From NCBI GenBank assembly GCA_032128415.1, contig JAQBGW010000083.1:1-32111 (forward strand): DNA of 32,111 nt. Direction: 5' to 3'. How positions within the stretch are numbered: the stretch's first letter is position 1; each line of letters begins with the position of its first letter. Made by a program: the position numbers and the translations under genes. Below, one piece after another: positions 32,019-32,111 of the stretch. Origin of the DNA: Ga0077527 sp032128415. Its GTDB lineage: Bacteria; Pseudomonadota; Gammaproteobacteria; Burkholderiales; SG8-41. The notes under the pieces are model-generated. The model made no database searches and was not told where the DNA came from. It was given only the letters and a program-made list of their open reading frames with translations.

Positions 32019-32111
32019 TTAGTGAGTGGCGCCGAGCACCGATTTGCCTTTCGGAATGCGGATCTCGTCGACCATGGCCTGGGTTTCTGCATCAGGCGGT
32101 GCGGTCATGAG
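32019..32111 (-). CDS. C-terminal 30 residues of an unidentified protein
   Basis: An open minus-strand frame enters from the window edge and ends at TAA (32019-32021) shortly before a strong terminator, which supports it as a real gene end. The visible tail contains QAMVDEIRIPKGKSVLGATH. I cannot assign a family from this short hydrophilic end. Confidence 0.65.
   Translation of the reverse strand, partial: LMTAPPDAETQAMVDEIRIPKGKSVLGATH

Overview
The window is a chromosomal segment of a sulfur-oxidising betaproteobacterium-like organism (Burkholderiales or Nitrosomonadales type, probably uncultured). Three things suggest this: orphan Bug/TctC periplasmic receptors, a high G+C content with short gene spacing, and a complete reverse dissimilatory sulfite reductase (rDsr) locus with the oxidative marker genes dsrEFH and dsrL.

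Layout. Positions 1-6246 look like a small catabolic or uptake region: a partial Bug receptor, a CocE/NonD hydrolase on the minus strand, an ATZ/TRZ-type amidohydrolase preceded by a 20-codon leader ORF, a second Bug receptor, and a carboxymuconolactone-decarboxylase-like/Rieske fusion. Positions 6251-13383 are a mosaic of small, mostly uncharacterised genes in several short transcription units: a tandem TusA protein, two helical proteins of unknown function, a Sel1-repeat protein, two small unknown proteins, two unrelated Fe(II)/2-oxoglutarate oxygenases (PKHD-like and TauD-like), an HTH-less S24/LexA-C-like protein, a cysteine-less DsrC homologue (RspA type), a Cas6/Cmx6-like RAMP protein with no CRISPR array in sight, and a helical repeat-like protein. 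Positions 13647-26230 hold dsrABEFHCMKLJOPN, an extra DsrC-like gene, and dsrR, all on the plus strand with tight or overlapping junctions. A soluble NarX-like GAF histidine kinase and a NarL/FixJ regulator follow (26311-28234). Next come a minus-strand HTH/coiled-coil/[2Fe-2S]/ferredoxin-reductase fusion and, divergent from it, cysG for siroheme. A tRNA-Ser(GGA), a small membrane protein, a terminator and the 3' end of an unidentified gene close the window.

How the genes work together. CysG makes siroheme, DsrN probably amidates it, and DsrAB use it to oxidise sulfur held on DsrC. DsrEFH, and perhaps the tandem TusA, deliver sulfur to DsrC. DsrMKJOP and DsrL handle the released electrons. 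The kinase/regulator pair and the HTH-ferredoxin-reductase fusion are the best local candidates for redox control of the locus. The 6.2-13.4 kb accessory island is the least explained part. Its minus-strand operon (TauD-like, helical protein, Cas6-like, cysteine-less DsrC) is the best candidate for an undescribed system: a CRISPR-type RNA endonuclease fold encoded with a sulfur-relay paralogue.
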